Shown in pieces: positions 47,101 through 62,200 of a stretch of DNA of 64,000 nucleotides. The stretch's first letter is position 1. The number at the start of each line of letters is the position of its first letter. The stretch spans positions 19,548,501 to 19,612,500 of the forward strand of contig CM061097.1 of NCBI GenBank assembly GCA_030770545.1. Direction: 5' to 3'. Under the pieces are notes generated by a model, which searched no databases, was not told the DNA's origin, and saw only the letters and a program-made list of their open reading frames with translations. A program made the translations under genes and the position numbers. The stretch comes from Macropodus opercularis. Lineage: Eukaryota > Chordata > Actinopteri > Anabantiformes > Osphronemidae.

Positions 47101-50100
47101 CGCTTGCTTTTCTCTAACTTTGTACTAACTATCGCTGACTGCAATGAAGAACGCTTGCTTTTCTCTAACTTTGTACTAACTATCGCTGATTGCAATGAAG
47201 AACGCTTGCTTTTCTCTAACTTTGTACTAACTATCGCTGCCTGCAATGAAGAACGCTTGCTTTTCTCTAACTTTGTACTAACTATCGCTGCCTGCAATGA
47301 AGAACGCTTGCTTTTCTCTAACTTTGTACTATCGCTGACTGCAATGAAGAACGCTTGCTTTTCTCTGATATTGTACTAACTATCGCTGACTACAATGAAG
47401 AACGTTTGCTTTTCTCTGACTTTGTACTAACTATCGCTGATTGCAATGAAGAACGCTTGCTTTTCTCTAACTTTGTACTATCGCTGACTGCAATGAAGAA
47501 CGCTTGCTTTTCTCTAACTTTGTACTAACTATCGCTGACTGCAATGAAGAGCGCTTGCTTTTCTCTAACTTTGTACTAACTATCGCTGACTACAATGAAG
47601 AACGCTTGCTTTTCTCTGACTTTGTACTAACTATCGCTGCCTGCAATGAAGAACGCTTGCTTTTCTCTGATATTGTACTAACTATCGCTGACTACAATGA
47701 AGAACGCTTGCTTTTCTCTGACTTTGTACTAACTATCGCTGTCTGCAATGAAGAACGCTTGCTTTTCTCTGACTTTGTACTAACTATCGCTGACTGCAAT
47801 GAAGAACGTTTGCTTTTCTCTAACTTTGTACTAACTATCACTGACTGCAATGAAGAACGCTTGCTTTTTTCTGACTTTGTACTAACTATCACTGACTGCA
47901 ATGAAGAACGTTTGCTTTTCTCTAACTTTGTACTAACTATCGCTGACTGCAATGAAGAACGTTTGCTTTTCTCTGACTTTGTACTAAATATCGCTGACTG
48001 CAATGAAGAACGCTTGCTTTTCTCTGACTTTGTACTAACTATCGCTGACTGCAATGAAGAACGTTTGCTATTCTCTGACTTTGTACTAACTATCGCTGAC
48101 TGCAATGAAGAACGCTTGATTTTCTCTGACTTTGTACTATCGCTGACTGCAATGAAGAACGTTTGCTTTTCTCTGACTTTGTACTATCGCTGACTGCAAT
48201 GAAGAACGTTTGCTTTTCTTTGACTTTGTAATAACTATCGCTGACTGCAATGAAGAACGTTTGCTTTTCTCTGACTTTGTACTAAATATCGCTGACTGCA
48301 ATGAAGAACGCTTGCTTTTCTCTGACTTTGTACTAACTATCGCTGATTGCAATGAAGAACGCTTGCTTTTCTCTAACTTTGTACTAACTATCGCTGCCTG
48401 CAATGAAGAACGCTTGCTTTTCTCTAACTTTGTACTAACTATCGCTGACTGCAATGAAGAACGCTTGCTTTTCTCTAACTTTGTACTATCGCTGCCTGCA
48501 ATGAAGAACGCTTGCTTTTCTCTAACTTTGTACTAACTATCGCTGATTGCAATGAAGAACGCTTGCTTTTCTCTAACTTTGTACTAACTATCGCTGCCTG
48601 CAATGAAGAACGCTTGCTTTTCTCTAACTTTGTACTAACTATCGCTGCCTGCAATGAAGAACGCTTGCTTTTCTCTGATATTGTACTAACTATCGCTGAC
48701 TACAATGAAGAACGTTTGCTTTTCTCTGACTTTGTACTAACTATCGCTGATTGCAATGAAGAACGCTTGCTTTTCTCTAACTTTGTACTATCGCTGACTG
48801 CAATGAAGAACGCTTGCTTTTCTCTGACTTTGTACTAACTATCGCTGTCTGCAATGAAGAACGTTTGCTTTTCTTTGACTTTGTACTAACTATCGCTGAC
48901 TGCAATGAAGAACGTTTGCTTTTCTCTAACTTTGTACTAACTATCGCTGACTGCAATGAAGAACGTTTGCTTTTCTCTAACTTTGTACTAACTATCGCTG
49001 ACTGCAATGAAGAACGTTTGCTTTTCTCTGACTTTGTACTAACTATCGCTGACTGCAATGAAGAACGCTTGCGTTTCTCTGACGTTGTACTAACTATCGC
49101 TGCCTGCAATGAAGAACGTTTGCTTTTCTCTGATATTGTACTAACTATCGCTGCCTGCAATGAAGAACGTTTGCTTTTCTTTGACTTTGTACTAACTATC
49201 GCTGACTGCAATGAAGAACGTTTGCTTTTCTCTAACTTTGTACTAACTATCGCTGATTGCAATGAAGAACGTTTGCTTTTCTCTAACTTTGTACTAACTA
49301 TCGCTGATTGCAATGAAGAACGCTTGCTTTTCTCTAACTTTGTACTAACTATCGCTGCCTGCAATGAAGAACGCTTGCTTTTCTCTAACTTTGTACTAAC
49401 TATCGCTGACTGCAATGAAGAACGCTTGCTTTTCTCTAACTTTGTACTATCGCTGCCTGCAATGAAGAACGCTTGCTTTTCTCTAACTTTGTACTAACTA
49501 TCGCTGACTGCAATGAAGAACGCTTGCTTTTCTCTAACTTTGTACTAACTATCGCTGATTGCAATGAAGAACGCTTGCTTTTCTCTAACTTTGTACTAAC
49601 TATCGCTGCCTGCAATGAAGAACGCTTGCTTTTCTCTAACTTTGTACTAACTATCGCTGCCTGCAATGAAGAACGCTTGCTTTTCTCTAACTTTGTACTA
49701 TCGCTGACTGCAATGAAGAACGCTTGCTTTTCTCTGATATTGTACTAACTATCGCTGACTACAATGAAGAACGTTTGCTTTTCTCTGACTTTGTACTAAC
49801 TATCGCTGATTGCAATGAAGAACGCTTGCTTTTCTCTAACTTTGTACTATCGCTGACTGCAATGAAGAACGCTTGCTTTTCTCTAACTTTGTACTAACTA
49901 TCGCTGACTGCAATGAAGAGCGCTTGCTTTTCTCTAACTTTGTACTAACTATCGCTGACTACAATGAAGAACGCTTGCTTTTCTCTGACTTTGTACTAAC
50001 TATCGCTGCCTGCAATGAAGAACGCTTGCTTTTCTCTGATATTGTACTAACTATCGCTGACTACAATGAAGAACGCTTGCTTTTCTCTGACTTTGTACTA

Positions 50101-53100
50101 ACTATCGCTGTCTGCAATGAAGAACGCTTGCTTTTCTCTGACTTTGTACTAACTATCGCTGACTGCAATGAAGAACGTTTGCTTTTCTCTAACTTTGTAC
50201 TAACTATCACTGACTGCAATGAAGAACGCTTGCTTTTTTCTGACTTTGTACTAACTATCACTGACTGCAATGAAGAACGTTTGCTTTTCTCTAACTTTGT
50301 ACTAACTATCGCTGACTGCAATGAAGAACGTTTGCTTTTCTCTGACTTTGTACTAAATATCGCTGACTGCAATGAAGAACGCTTGCTTTTCTCTGACTTT
50401 GTACTAACTATCGCTGACTGCAATGAAGAACGTTTGCTATTCTCTGACTTTGTACTAACTATCGCTGACTGCAATGAAGAACGCTTGATTTTCTCTGACT
50501 TTGTACTATCGCTGACTGCAATGAAGAACGTTTGCTTTTCTCTGACTTTGTACTATCGCTGACTGCAATGAAGAACGTTTGCTTTTCTTTGACTTTGTAA
50601 TAACTATCGCTGACTGCAATGAAGAACGTTTGCTTTTCTCTGACTTTGTACTAACTATCGCTGATTGCAATGAAGAACGCTTGCTTTTCTCTAACTTTGT
50701 ACTATCGCTGACTGCAATGAAGAACGCTTGCTTTTCTCTAACTTTGTACTAACTATCGCTGACTGCAATGAAGAGCGCTTGCTTTTCTCTAACTTTGTAC
50801 TAACTATCGCTGACTACAATGAAGAACGCTTGCTTTTCTCTGACTTTGTACTAACTATCGCTGCCTGCAATGAAGAACGCTTGCTTTTCTCTGATATTGT
50901 ACTAACTATCGCTGACTACAATGAAGAACGCTTGCTTTTCTCTGATATTGTACTAACTATCGCTGACTACAATGAAGAACGCTTGCTTTTCTCTGACTTT
51001 GTACTAACTATCGCTGTCTGCAATGAAGAACGCTTGCTTTTCTCTGACTTTGTACTAACTATCGCTGACTGCAATGAAGAACGTTTGCTTTTCTCTAACT
51101 TTGTACTAACTATCACTGACTGCAATGAAGAACGCTTGCTTTTTTCTGACTTTGTACTAACTATCACTGACTGCAATGAAGAACGTTTGCTTTTCTCTAA
51201 CTTTGTACTAACTATCGCTGACTGCAATGAAGAACGTTTGCTTTTCTCTGACTTTGTACTAAATATCGCTGACTGCAATGAAGAACGCTTGCTTTTCTCT
51301 GACTTTGTACTAACTATCGCTGACTGCAATGAAGAACGTTTGCTATTCTCTGACTTTGTACTAACTATCGCTGACTGCAATGAAGAACGCTTGATTTTCT
51401 CTGACTTTGTACTATCGCTGACTGCAATGAAGAACGTTTGCTTTTCTCTGACTTTGTACTATCGCTGACTGCAATGAAGAACGTTTGCTTTTCTTTGACT
51501 TTGTAATAACTATCGCTGACTGCAATGAAGAACGTTTGCTTTTCTCTGACTTTGTACTAAATATCGCTGACTGCAATGAAGAACGCTTGCTTTTCTCTGA
51601 CTTTGTACTAACTATCGCTGATTGCAATGAAGAACGCTTGCTTTTCTCTAACTTTGTACTAACTATCGCTGCCTGCAATGAAGAACGCTTGCTTTTCTCT
51701 AACTTTGTACTAACTATCGCTGACTGCAATGAAGAACGCTTGCTTTTCTCTAACTTTGTACTATCGCTGCCTGCAATGAAGAACGCTTGCTTTTCTCTAA
51801 CTTTGTACTAACTATCGCTGATTGCAATGAAGAACGCTTGCTTTTCTCTAACTTTGTACTAACTATCGCTGCCTGCAATGAAGAACGCTTGCTTTTCTCT
51901 AACTTTGTACTAACTATCGCTGCCTGCAATGAAGAACGCTTGCTTTTCTCTGATATTGTACTAACTATCGCTGACTACAATGAAGAACGTTTGCTTTTCT
52001 CTGACTTTGTACTAACTATCGCTGATTGCAATGAAGAACGCTTGCTTTTCTCTAACTTTGTACTATCGCTGACTGCAATGAAGAACGCTTGCTTTTCTCT
52101 GACTTTGTACTAACTATCGCTGTCTGCAATGAAGAACGTTTGCTTTTCTTTGACTTTGTACTAACTATCGCTGACTGCAATGAAGAACGTTTGCTTTTCT
52201 CTAACTTTGTACTAACTATCGCTGACTGCAATGAAGAACGTTTGCTTTTCTCTAACTTTGTACTAACTATCGCTGACTGCAATGAAGAACGTTTGCTTTT
52301 CTCTGACTTTGTACTAACTATCGCTGACTGCAATGAAGAACGCTTGCGTTTCTCTGACGTTGTACTAACTATCGCTGCCTGCAATGAAGAACGTTTGCTT
52401 TTCTCTGATATTGTACTAACTATCGCTGCCTGCAATGAAGAACGTTTGCTTTTCTTTGACTTTGTACTAACTATCGCTGACTGCAATGAAGAACGTTTGC
52501 TTTTCTCTAACTTTGTACTAACTATCGCTGATTGCAATGAAGAACGTTTGCTTTTCTCTAACTTTGTACTAACTATCGCTGATTGCAATGAAGAACGCTT
52601 GCTTTTCTCTAACTTTGTACTAACTATCGCTGCCTGCAATGAAGAACGCTTGCTTTTCTCTAACTTTGTACTAACTATCGCTGACTGCAATGAAGAACGC
52701 TTGCTTTTCTCTAACTTTGTACTATCGCTGCCTGCAATGAAGAACGCTTGCTTTTCTCTAACTTTGTACTAACTATCGCTGACTGCAATGAAGAACGCTT
52801 GCTTTTCTCTAACTTTGTACTAACTATCGCTGATTGCAATGAAGAACGCTTGCTTTTCTCTAACTTTGTACTAACTATCGCTGCCTGCAATGAAGAACGC
52901 TTGCTTTTCTCTAACTTTGTACTAACTATCGCTGCCTGCAATGAAGAACGCTTGCTTTTCTCTAACTTTGTACTATCGCTGACTGCAATGAAGAACGCTT
53001 GCTTTTCTCTGATATTGTACTAACTATCGCTGACTACAATGAAGAACGTTTGCTTTTCTCTGACTTTGTACTAACTATCGCTGATTGCAATGAAGAACGC

Positions 53101-54830
53101 TTGCTTTTCTCTAACTTTGTACTATCGCTGACTGCAATGAAGAACGCTTGCTTTTCTCTAACTTTGTACTAACTATCGCTGACTGCAATGAAGAGCGCTT
53201 GCTTTTCTCTAACTTTGTACTAACTATCGCTGACTACAATGAAGAACGCTTGCTTTTCTCTGACTTTGTACTAACTATCGCTGCCTGCAATGAAGAACGC
53301 TTGCTTTTCTCTGATATTGTACTAACTATCGCTGACTACAATGAAGAACGCTTGCTTTTCTCTGACTTTGTACTAACTATCGCTGTCTGCAATGAAGAAC
53401 GCTTGCTTTTCTCTGACTTTGTACTAACTATCGCTGACTGCAATGAAGAACGTTTGCTTTTCTCTAACTTTGTACTAACTATCACTGACTGCAATGAAGA
53501 ACGCTTGCTTTTTTCTGACTTTGTACTAACTATCACTGACTGCAATGAAGAACGTTTGCTTTTCTCTAACTTTGTACTAACTATCGCTGACTGCAATGAA
53601 GAACGTTTGCTTTTCTCTGACTTTGTACTAAATATCGCTGACTGCAATGAAGAACGCTTGCTTTTCTCTGACTTTGTACTAACTATCGCTGACTGCAATG
53701 AAGAACGTTTGCTATTCTCTGACTTTGTACTAACTATCGCTGACTGCAATGAAGAACGCTTGATTTTCTCTGACTTTGTACTATCGCTGACTGCAATGAA
53801 GAACGTTTGCTTTTCTCTGACTTTGTACTATCGCTGACTGCAATGAAGAACGTTTGCTTTTCTTTGACTTTGTAATAACTATCGCTGACTGCAATGAAGA
53901 ACGTTTGCTTTTCTCTGACTTTGTACTAAATATCGCTGACTGCAATGAAGAACGCTTGCTTTTCTCTGACTTTGTACTAACTATCGCTGATTGCAATGAA
54001 GAACGCTTGCTTTTCTCTAACTTTGTACTAACTATCGCTGCCTGCAATGAAGAACGCTTGCTTTTCTCTAACTTTGTACTAACTATCGCTGACTGCAATG
54101 AAGAACGCTTGCTTTTCTCTAACTTTGTACTATCGCTGCCTGCAATGAAGAACGCTTGCTTTTCTCTAACTTTGTACTAACTATCGCTGATTGCAATGAA
54201 GAACGCTTGCTTTTCTCTAACTTTGTACTAACTATCGCTGCCTGCAATGAAGAACGCTTGCTTTTCTCTAACTTTGTACTAACTATCGCTGCCTGCAATG
54301 AAGAACGCTTGCTTTTCTCTGATATTGTACTAACTATCGCTGACTACAATGAAGAACGTTTGCTTTTCTCTGACTTTGTACTAACTATCGCTGATTGCAA
54401 TGAAGAACGCTTGCTTTTCTCTAACTTTGTACTATCGCTGACTGCAATGAAGAACGCTTGCTTTTCTCTAACTTTGTACTAACTATCGCTGACTGCAATG
54501 AAGAGCGCTTGCTTTTCTCTAACTTTGTACTAACTATCGCTGACTACAATGAAGAACGCTTGCTTTTCTCTGACTTTGTACTAACTATCGCTGCCTGCAA
54601 TGAAGAACGCTTGCTTTTCTCTGATATTGTACTAACTATCGCTGACTACAATGAAGAACGCTTGCTTTTCTCTGACTTTGTACTAACTATCGCTGTCTGC
54701 AATGAAGAACGCTTGCTTTTCTCTGACTTTGTACTAACTATCGCTGACTGCAATGAAGAACGTTTGCTTTTCTCTGACTTTGTACTAACTATCGCTGACT
54801 GCAATGAAGAACGTTTGCTTTTCTCTGACT
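46445..54830. repeat. Higher-order repeat of 2,369 bp with partial copies
   Basis: The rare AATGAAGAGCGC variant occurs at 47,543, 49,912, 50,767, 53,187 and 54,497, so spacings are 2,369, 855, 2,420 (2,369 + 51) and 1,310. The TGCGTTTCTC variant occurs at 46,701, 49,070 and 52,345 (2,369 and 3,275 = 855 + 2,420). This fits one full duplication, one partial duplication and one single-unit gain, the signature of unequal exchange. Confidence 0.9.
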
Positions 54831-55299
54831 GTACTAAATATCGCTGACTGCAATGAAGAACGCTTGCTTTTTTCTGACTTTGTACTAACTATCACTGACT
54901 GCAATGAAGAACGTTTGCTTTTCTCTGACTGTACTAAATATCGCTGACTGCAATGAAGAACGTTTGCTTTTCTCTGACTGTACTAAATATCGCTGACTGC
55001 AATGAAGAACGTTTGCTTTTCTCTAACTTTGTACTAACTATCGCTGACTGCAATGAAGAACGTTTGCTTTTCTCTGACTTTGTACTAAATATCGCTGACT
55101 GCAATGAAGAACGCTTGCTTTTCTCTGACTTTGTACTAACTATCGCTGACTGCAATGAAGAACGTTTGCTATTCTCTGACTTTGTACTAACTATCGCTGA
55201 CTGCAATGAAGAACGCTTGATTTTCTCTGACTTTGTACTATCGCTGACTGCAATGAAGAACGTTTGCTTTTCTTTGACTTTGTAATAACTATCGCTGAC

Positions 55300-58200
55300 T
55301 GCAGTGAAGAACGTTTGCTATTCTCTGACTTTGTTCTATCGCTGACTGCAATGAAGAACGTTTGCTTTTCTTTGACTTTGTACTAACTATCGCTGACTGC
55401 AATGAAGAACGTTTGCTTTTCTCTCACTTTGTACTAACTATCGCTGCCTGCAAAGAAGAACGCTTGCTCTTCTCTGACTTTGTACTAACTATCGCTGACT
55501 GCAATGAAGAACGTTTGCTTTTCTCTGACTTTGTACTAACTATCGCTGATTGCAATGAAGAACGCTTGCTTTTCTCTGACTGTGTACTAACTATCGCTGA
55601 CTGCAATGAAGAACGCTTGCTTTTCTCTGACTGTGTACTAACTATCGCTGACTGCAATGAAGAACGCTTGCTTTTCTCTGACTTTGTACTAACTATCGCT
55701 GACTGCAATGAAGAACGTTTGCTTTTCTCTGACTTTGTACTAACTATCGCTGACTGCAATGAAGAACGTTTGCTTTTCTCTGACTTTGTACTGTCGCTGA
55801 TCGCAATGAAGAACGTTTGCTTTTTTCTGACTTTGTACTAACTATCGCTGACTGCAATGAAGAACGTTTGCTTTTCTCTTACTTTGTACTAACTATCGCT
55901 GACTGCAATGAAGAACGTTTGCTTTTCTCTGACTTTGTACTAACTATCGCTGACTGCAATGAAGAACGTTTGCTTTTCTCTAACTTTGTACTAACTATCA
56001 CTGATTGCAATGAAGAACGTTTGCTTTTCTCTCACTTTGTACTAACTATCGCTGACTGCAATGAAGAACGCTTGCTTTTCTTTGACTTTGTACTAACTAT
56101 CGCTGACTGCAATGAAGAACGTTTGCTTTTCTCTAACTTTGTACTAACTATCACTGATTGCAATGAAGAACGTTTGCTTTTCTCTCACTTTGTACTAACT
56201 ATCGCTGACTGCAATGAAGAACGCTTGCTTTTCTCTGACTTTGTACTAACTATCGCTGACTGCAATGAAGAACGTTTGCTTTTCTCTAACTTTGTACTAA
56301 CTATCACTGATTGCAATGAAGAACGTTTGCTTTTCTCTCACTTTGTACTAACTATCGCTGACTGCAATGAAGAACGTTTGCTTTTCTTTGACTTTGTACT
56401 AACTATCGCTGATTGCAATGAAGGACGTTTGCTTTCCTCTGACTTTGTACTAACTATCGCTGACTGCAATGAAGAACGTTTGCTTTTCTCTGACTTTGTA
56501 CTAACTATCGCTGACTGCAATGAAGAACGTTTGCTTTTCTCTGACTTTGTACTAACTATCGCTGACTGCAATGAAGAACGTTTGCTTTTCTCTGACTTTG
56601 TACTAACTATCGCTGACTGCAATGAAGAACGTTTGCTTTTCTCTTACTTTGTACTAACTATCGCTGACTATAATGAAGAACGCTTGCTTTTCTCTCACTT
56701 TGTACTAACTATCGCTGATTGTAATGAAGAACGTTTGCTTTTCTCTCACTTTGTACTAACTATCGCTGACTGCAATGAAGAACGTTTGCTTTTCTCTTAC
56801 TTTGTACTAACTATCGCTGACTGCAATGAAGAACGTTTACTTTTCTCTAACTTTGTACTAACTATCACTGACTGCAATGAAGAACGTTTGCTTTTCTCTC
56901 ACTTTGTACTAACTATCGCTGACTGCAATGAAGAACGTTTACTTTTCTCTAACTTTGTACTAACTATCGCTGACTGCAATGAAGAACGTTTGCTTTTCTC
57001 TTACTTTGTACTAACTATCGCTGACTGCAATGAAGAACGTTTGCTTTTCTCTTACTTTGTACTAACTATCGCTGACTGCAATGAAGAACGTTTACTTTTC
57101 TCTAACTTTGTACTAACTATCACTGACTGCAATGAAGAACGTTTGCTTTTCTCTCACTTTGTACTAACTATCGCTGACTGCAATGAAGAACGTTTGCTTT
57201 TCTCTGACTTTGTACTAACTATCGCTGACTGCAATGAAGAACGTTTGCTTTTCTCTAACTTTGTACTAACTATCGCTGACTGCAATGAAGAACGTTTGCT
57301 TTTCTCTGACTTTGTACTAACTATCGCTGACTGCAATGAAGAACGTTTGCTTTTCTCTGACTTTGTACTAACTATCGCTGACTGCAATGAAGAACGTTTG
57401 CTTTTCTCTCACTTTGTACTAACTATCGCTGACTGCAAAGAAGAACGCTTGCTTTTCTCTGACTTTGTACTAACTATCGCTGACTGCAATGAAGAACGTT
57501 TGCTTTTCTCAGACTTTGTACTAACTATCGCTGACTGCAATGAAGAACGTTTGCTTTTCTCTAACTTTGTACTAACTATCGCTGACTGCAATGAAGAACG
57601 TTTGCTTTTCTCTCACTTTGTACTAACTATCGCTGACTGCAATGAAGAACGTTTGCTTTTCTCTAACTTTGTACTAACTATCGCTGACTGCAATGAAGAA
57701 CGTTTGCTTTTCTCTCACTTTGTACTAACTATCGCTGACTGCAAAGAAGAACGCTTGCTTTTCTCTGACTTTGTACTAACTATCGCTGACTGCAATGAAG
57801 AACGTTTGCTTTTCTCTAACTTTGTACTAACTATCGCTGACTGCAAAGAAGAACGCTTGCTTTTCTCTTACTTTGTACTAACTGTCGCTGATTGCAATGA
57901 AGAACATTTGCTTTTCTCTGACTTTGTACTAACTATCGCTGATTGTAATGAAGAACGTTTGCTTTTCTCTGACTTTGTACTAACTATCGCTGACTGCAAT
58001 GAAGAACGTTTGCTTTTCTCTGACTTTGTACTAACTATCGCTGATTGTAATGAAGAACGTTTGCTTTTCTCTGACTTTGTACTAACTATCGCTGACTGCA
58101 AAGAAGAACGCTTGCTTTTCTCTTACTTTGTACTAACTGTCGCTGATTGCAATGAAGAACATTTGCTTTTCTCTGACTTTGTAGTAACTATCGCTGACTG

Positions 58201-59240
58201 CAAAGAAGAACGTTTGCTTTTCTCTGACTTTGTACTAACTATCGCTGACTGCAATGAAGAACGTTTGCTTTTCTCTTACTTTGTACTAACTATCGCTGAC
58301 TGCAATGAAGAACGTTTGCTTTTTTCTGACTTTGTACTAACTATCGCTGACTATAATGAAGAACGCTTGCTTTTCTCTCACTTTGTACTAACTATCGCTG
58401 ACTGCAATGAAGAACGTTTGCTTTTCTCTAACTTTGTACTAACTATCACTGACTGCAATGAAGAACGTTTGCTTTTCTCTAACTTTGTACTAACTATCGC
58501 TGATCGCAAAGAAGAACATTTGCTTTTTTCTGACTTTGTACTAACTATCGCTGATTGCAATGAAGAACGTTTGCTTTTCTCTGACTTTGTACTGTCGCTG
58601 ATCGCACTGAAGAACGTTTGCTTTTTTCTGACTTTGTACTAACTATCGCTGACTATAATGAAGAACGCTTGCTTTTCTCTCACTTTGTACTAACTATCGC
58701 TGACTGCAATGAAGAACGTTTGCTTTTTTCTGACTTTGTACTAACTATCGCTGACTGCAATGAAGAACGTTTGCTTTTCTCTAACTTTGTACTAACTATC
58801 ACTGACTGCAATGAAGAACGTTTGCTTTTCTCTAACTTTGTACTAACTATCGCTGATTGTAATGAAGAACGCTTGCTTTTCTCTTACTTTGTACTAACTG
58901 TCGCTGACTGCAATGAAGAACATTTGCTTTTCTCTGACTTTGTAGTAACTATCGCTGACTGCAAAGAAGAACGCTTGCTTTTCTCTTACTTTGTACTAAC
59001 TGTCGCTGATTGCAATGAAGAATGTTTGCTTTTCTCTGACTTTGTACTAACTATCGCTGATCGCAATGAAGAACGTTTGCTTTTCTCTGACTTTGTACTA
59101 ACTATCGCTGATCGCAATGACGAACGTTTGCTTTTCTCTGACTTTGTACTAACTATCGCTGACTGCAATGAAGAACGTTTGCTTTTCTCTGACTTTGTAC
59201 TAACTATCGCTGACTGCAATGAAGAACGTTTGCTTTTCTC
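55300..59240. repeat. Satellite subregion with few 47-bp units
   Basis: 47-bp units are rare here (near 55,330, 55,790 and 58,590), so 55,817-58,642 stays open for 941 codons on the plus strand, about 55 units. The 'ctctNact' column uses C and T as well as G and A; CTCAC and CTTAC units create stops on the minus strand. Short blocks repeat, such as an N-H-D type order around 55,970-56,390. Confidence 0.8.
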
Positions 59241-62200
59241 TGACTTTGTACTGTCGCTGATCGCAATGACGAACGTTTGCTTTTCCCTGACTTTGTACTA
59301 ACTATCGCTGACTGCAATGAAGAACGTTTGCTTTTCTCTGACTTTGTACTAACTATCGCTGACTGCAATGAAGAACGTTTGCTTTTCCCTGACTTTGTAC
59401 TAACTATCGCTGACTGCAATGAAGAACGCTTGCTTTTTTCTGACTTTGTACTAACTATCGCTGATTGCAATGAAGAACGCTTGCTTTCCTCTGACTTTGT
59501 ACTATCGCTGATTGCAATGAAGAACACTTCCTTTTCTCTAACTTTGTACTAACTATCACTGACTGCAATGAAGAACGCTTGCTTTTATCTGACTTTGTAA
59601 TAAATATCACTGACTGCAATGAAGAACGTTTGCTTTCCTCTGACTTTGTACTTACTATCGCTGACTGCAATGAAGAACGTTTGCTTTCCTCTGACTTTGT
59701 ACTAACTATCGCTGACTGCAATGAAGAACGTTTGCTTTCCTCTGACTTTGTACTAACTATCACTGACTATAATGAAGAACGTTTGCTTTTCTCTAACTTT
59801 GTACTATGGCTGATTGCAATGAAGAACGTTTGCTTTTCTCTGACTTTGTACTAACTATCACTGACTGCAATGAAGAACGCTTGCTATTCTCTGACTGTGT
59901 ACTAATTATCGCTGACTGCAATGAAGAACGTTTGCTTTTCTCTGACTTTGTACTAACTATCGCTGACTGCAATGAAGAACATTTGCTTTTCTCTGACTTT
60001 GTACTAACTATCGCTGACTGCAATGAAGAACGTTTGCTTTTCTCTGACTTTGTACTAACTATCGCTGACTGCAATGAAGAACGTTTGCTTTTCTCTGACT
60101 TTGTACTATCGCATATTGCAATGAAGAACATTTGCTTTTCTCTGACTTTGTAGTAACTATCGCTGACTGCAATGAAGAACGTTTGCTTTTTCTCTGACTT
60201 TGTACTATCGCATATTGCAATGAAGAACGTTTGCTTTTCTCTGACTTTGTACTAACTATCGCTGACTGCAATGAAGAACGTTTGCTTTTCTCTCACTTTG
60301 TACTAAGTATCGCTGACTGCAATGAAGAACGTTTGCTTTCCTCTGACTTTGTACTAACTATCACTGACTGCAATGAAGAACGTTTGCTTTTCTCTGACTT
60401 TGTAATAAGTGTCGCTGACTATAATGAAGAACGTTTGCTTTTCTCTGACTTTGTACTGACTATCGCTGACTGCAATGAAGAACGTTTGCTTTTCTCTGAC
60501 TTTGTAATAAGTGTCGCTGACTATAATGAAGAACGTTTGCTTTTCTCTGACTTTGTACTGACTATCGCTGATTGCAATGAAGAACGTTTGCTTTTCCCTT
60601 ACATTGTACTAAATATCGCTGACTGCAATGAAGAACGTTTGCTTTCCTCTGACTTTGTACTAACTATCACTGACTGCAATGAAGAACGTTTGCTTTTCTC
60701 TAACTTTGTACTAACTATCACTGACTGCAATGAAGAACGTTTGCTTTCCTCTGACTTTGTACTAACTATCACTGACTGCAATGAAGAACGTTTGCTTTTC
60801 TCTAACTTTGTACTAACTATCACTGACTATAATGAAGAACGTTTGCTTTTCTCTGACTTTGTACTAACTATCACTGACTATAATGAAGAACGTTTGCTTT
60901 TCTCTGACTTTGTACTAACTATCACTGACTGCAATGAAGAACGCTTGCTATTCTCTGACTTTGTACTAACTATCGCTGATTGCAATGAAGAACGTTTGCT
61001 TTTCTCTAACTTTGTACTAACTATCGCTGACTGCAATGAAGAACGTTTGCTTTTCTCTAACTTTGTACTAACTATCGCTGACTGCAATGAAGAACGCTTG
61101 CTTTTCTCTAACTTTGTACTAACTATCGCTGCCTGCAATGAAGAACGCTTGCTTTTCTCTGACGTTGTAAAAACTATCACTGACTGCAATGAAGAACGTT
61201 TGCTTTTCTCTGACTTTGTACTAACTATCGCTGCCTGCAATGAAGAACGCTTGCTTTTCTCTAACTTTGTACTATCGCTGACTGCAATGAAGAACGCTTG
61301 CTTTTCTCTAACTTTGTACTAACTATCGCTGACTGCAATAAGGAACGCTTGCTTTTCTCTGACGTTGTAAAAACTATCACTGACTGCAATGAAGAACGCT
61401 TGCTTTTCTCTGACTTTGTACTAACTATCGCTGACTGCAATGAAGAACGTTTGCTTTTCTCTAACTTTGTACTAACTATCGCTAATTGCAATGAAGAACG
61501 TTTGCTTTTCTCTAACTTTGTACTAACTATCGCTAATTGCAATGAAGAACGTTTGCTTTTCTCTGACTTTGTACTAACTATCGCTGCCTGCAATGAAGAA
61601 CGCTTGCTTTTCTCTAACTTTGTACTATCGCTGACTGCAATGAAGAACGCTTGCTTTTCTCTAACTTTGTACTAACTATCACTGACTATAATGAAGAACG
61701 CTTGCTTTTCTCTAACTTTGTACTAACTATCACTGACTATAATGAAGAACGTTTGCTTTTCTCTAACTTTGTACTAACTATCACTGACTGCAATGAAGAA
61801 CGTTTGCTTTTCTCTAACTTTGTACTAACTATCACTGACTATAATGAAGAACGTTTGCTTTTCTCTGACTTTGTACTAACTATCACTGACTGCAATGAAG
61901 AACGTTTGCTTTTCTCTAACTTTGTACTAACTATCACTGACTATAATGAAGAACGTTTGCTTTTCTCTGACTTTGTACTAACTATCACTGACTATAATGA
62001 AGAACGTTTGCTTTTCTCTGACTTTGTACTAACTATCACTGACTGCAATGAAGAACGTTTGCTTTTCTCTAACTTTGTACTAACTATCACTGACTATAAT
62101 GAAGAACGTTTGCTTTTCTCTGACTTTGTACTAACTATCACTGACTGCAATGAAGAACGTTTGCTTTTCTCTAACTTTGTACTAACTATCGCTGACTGCA

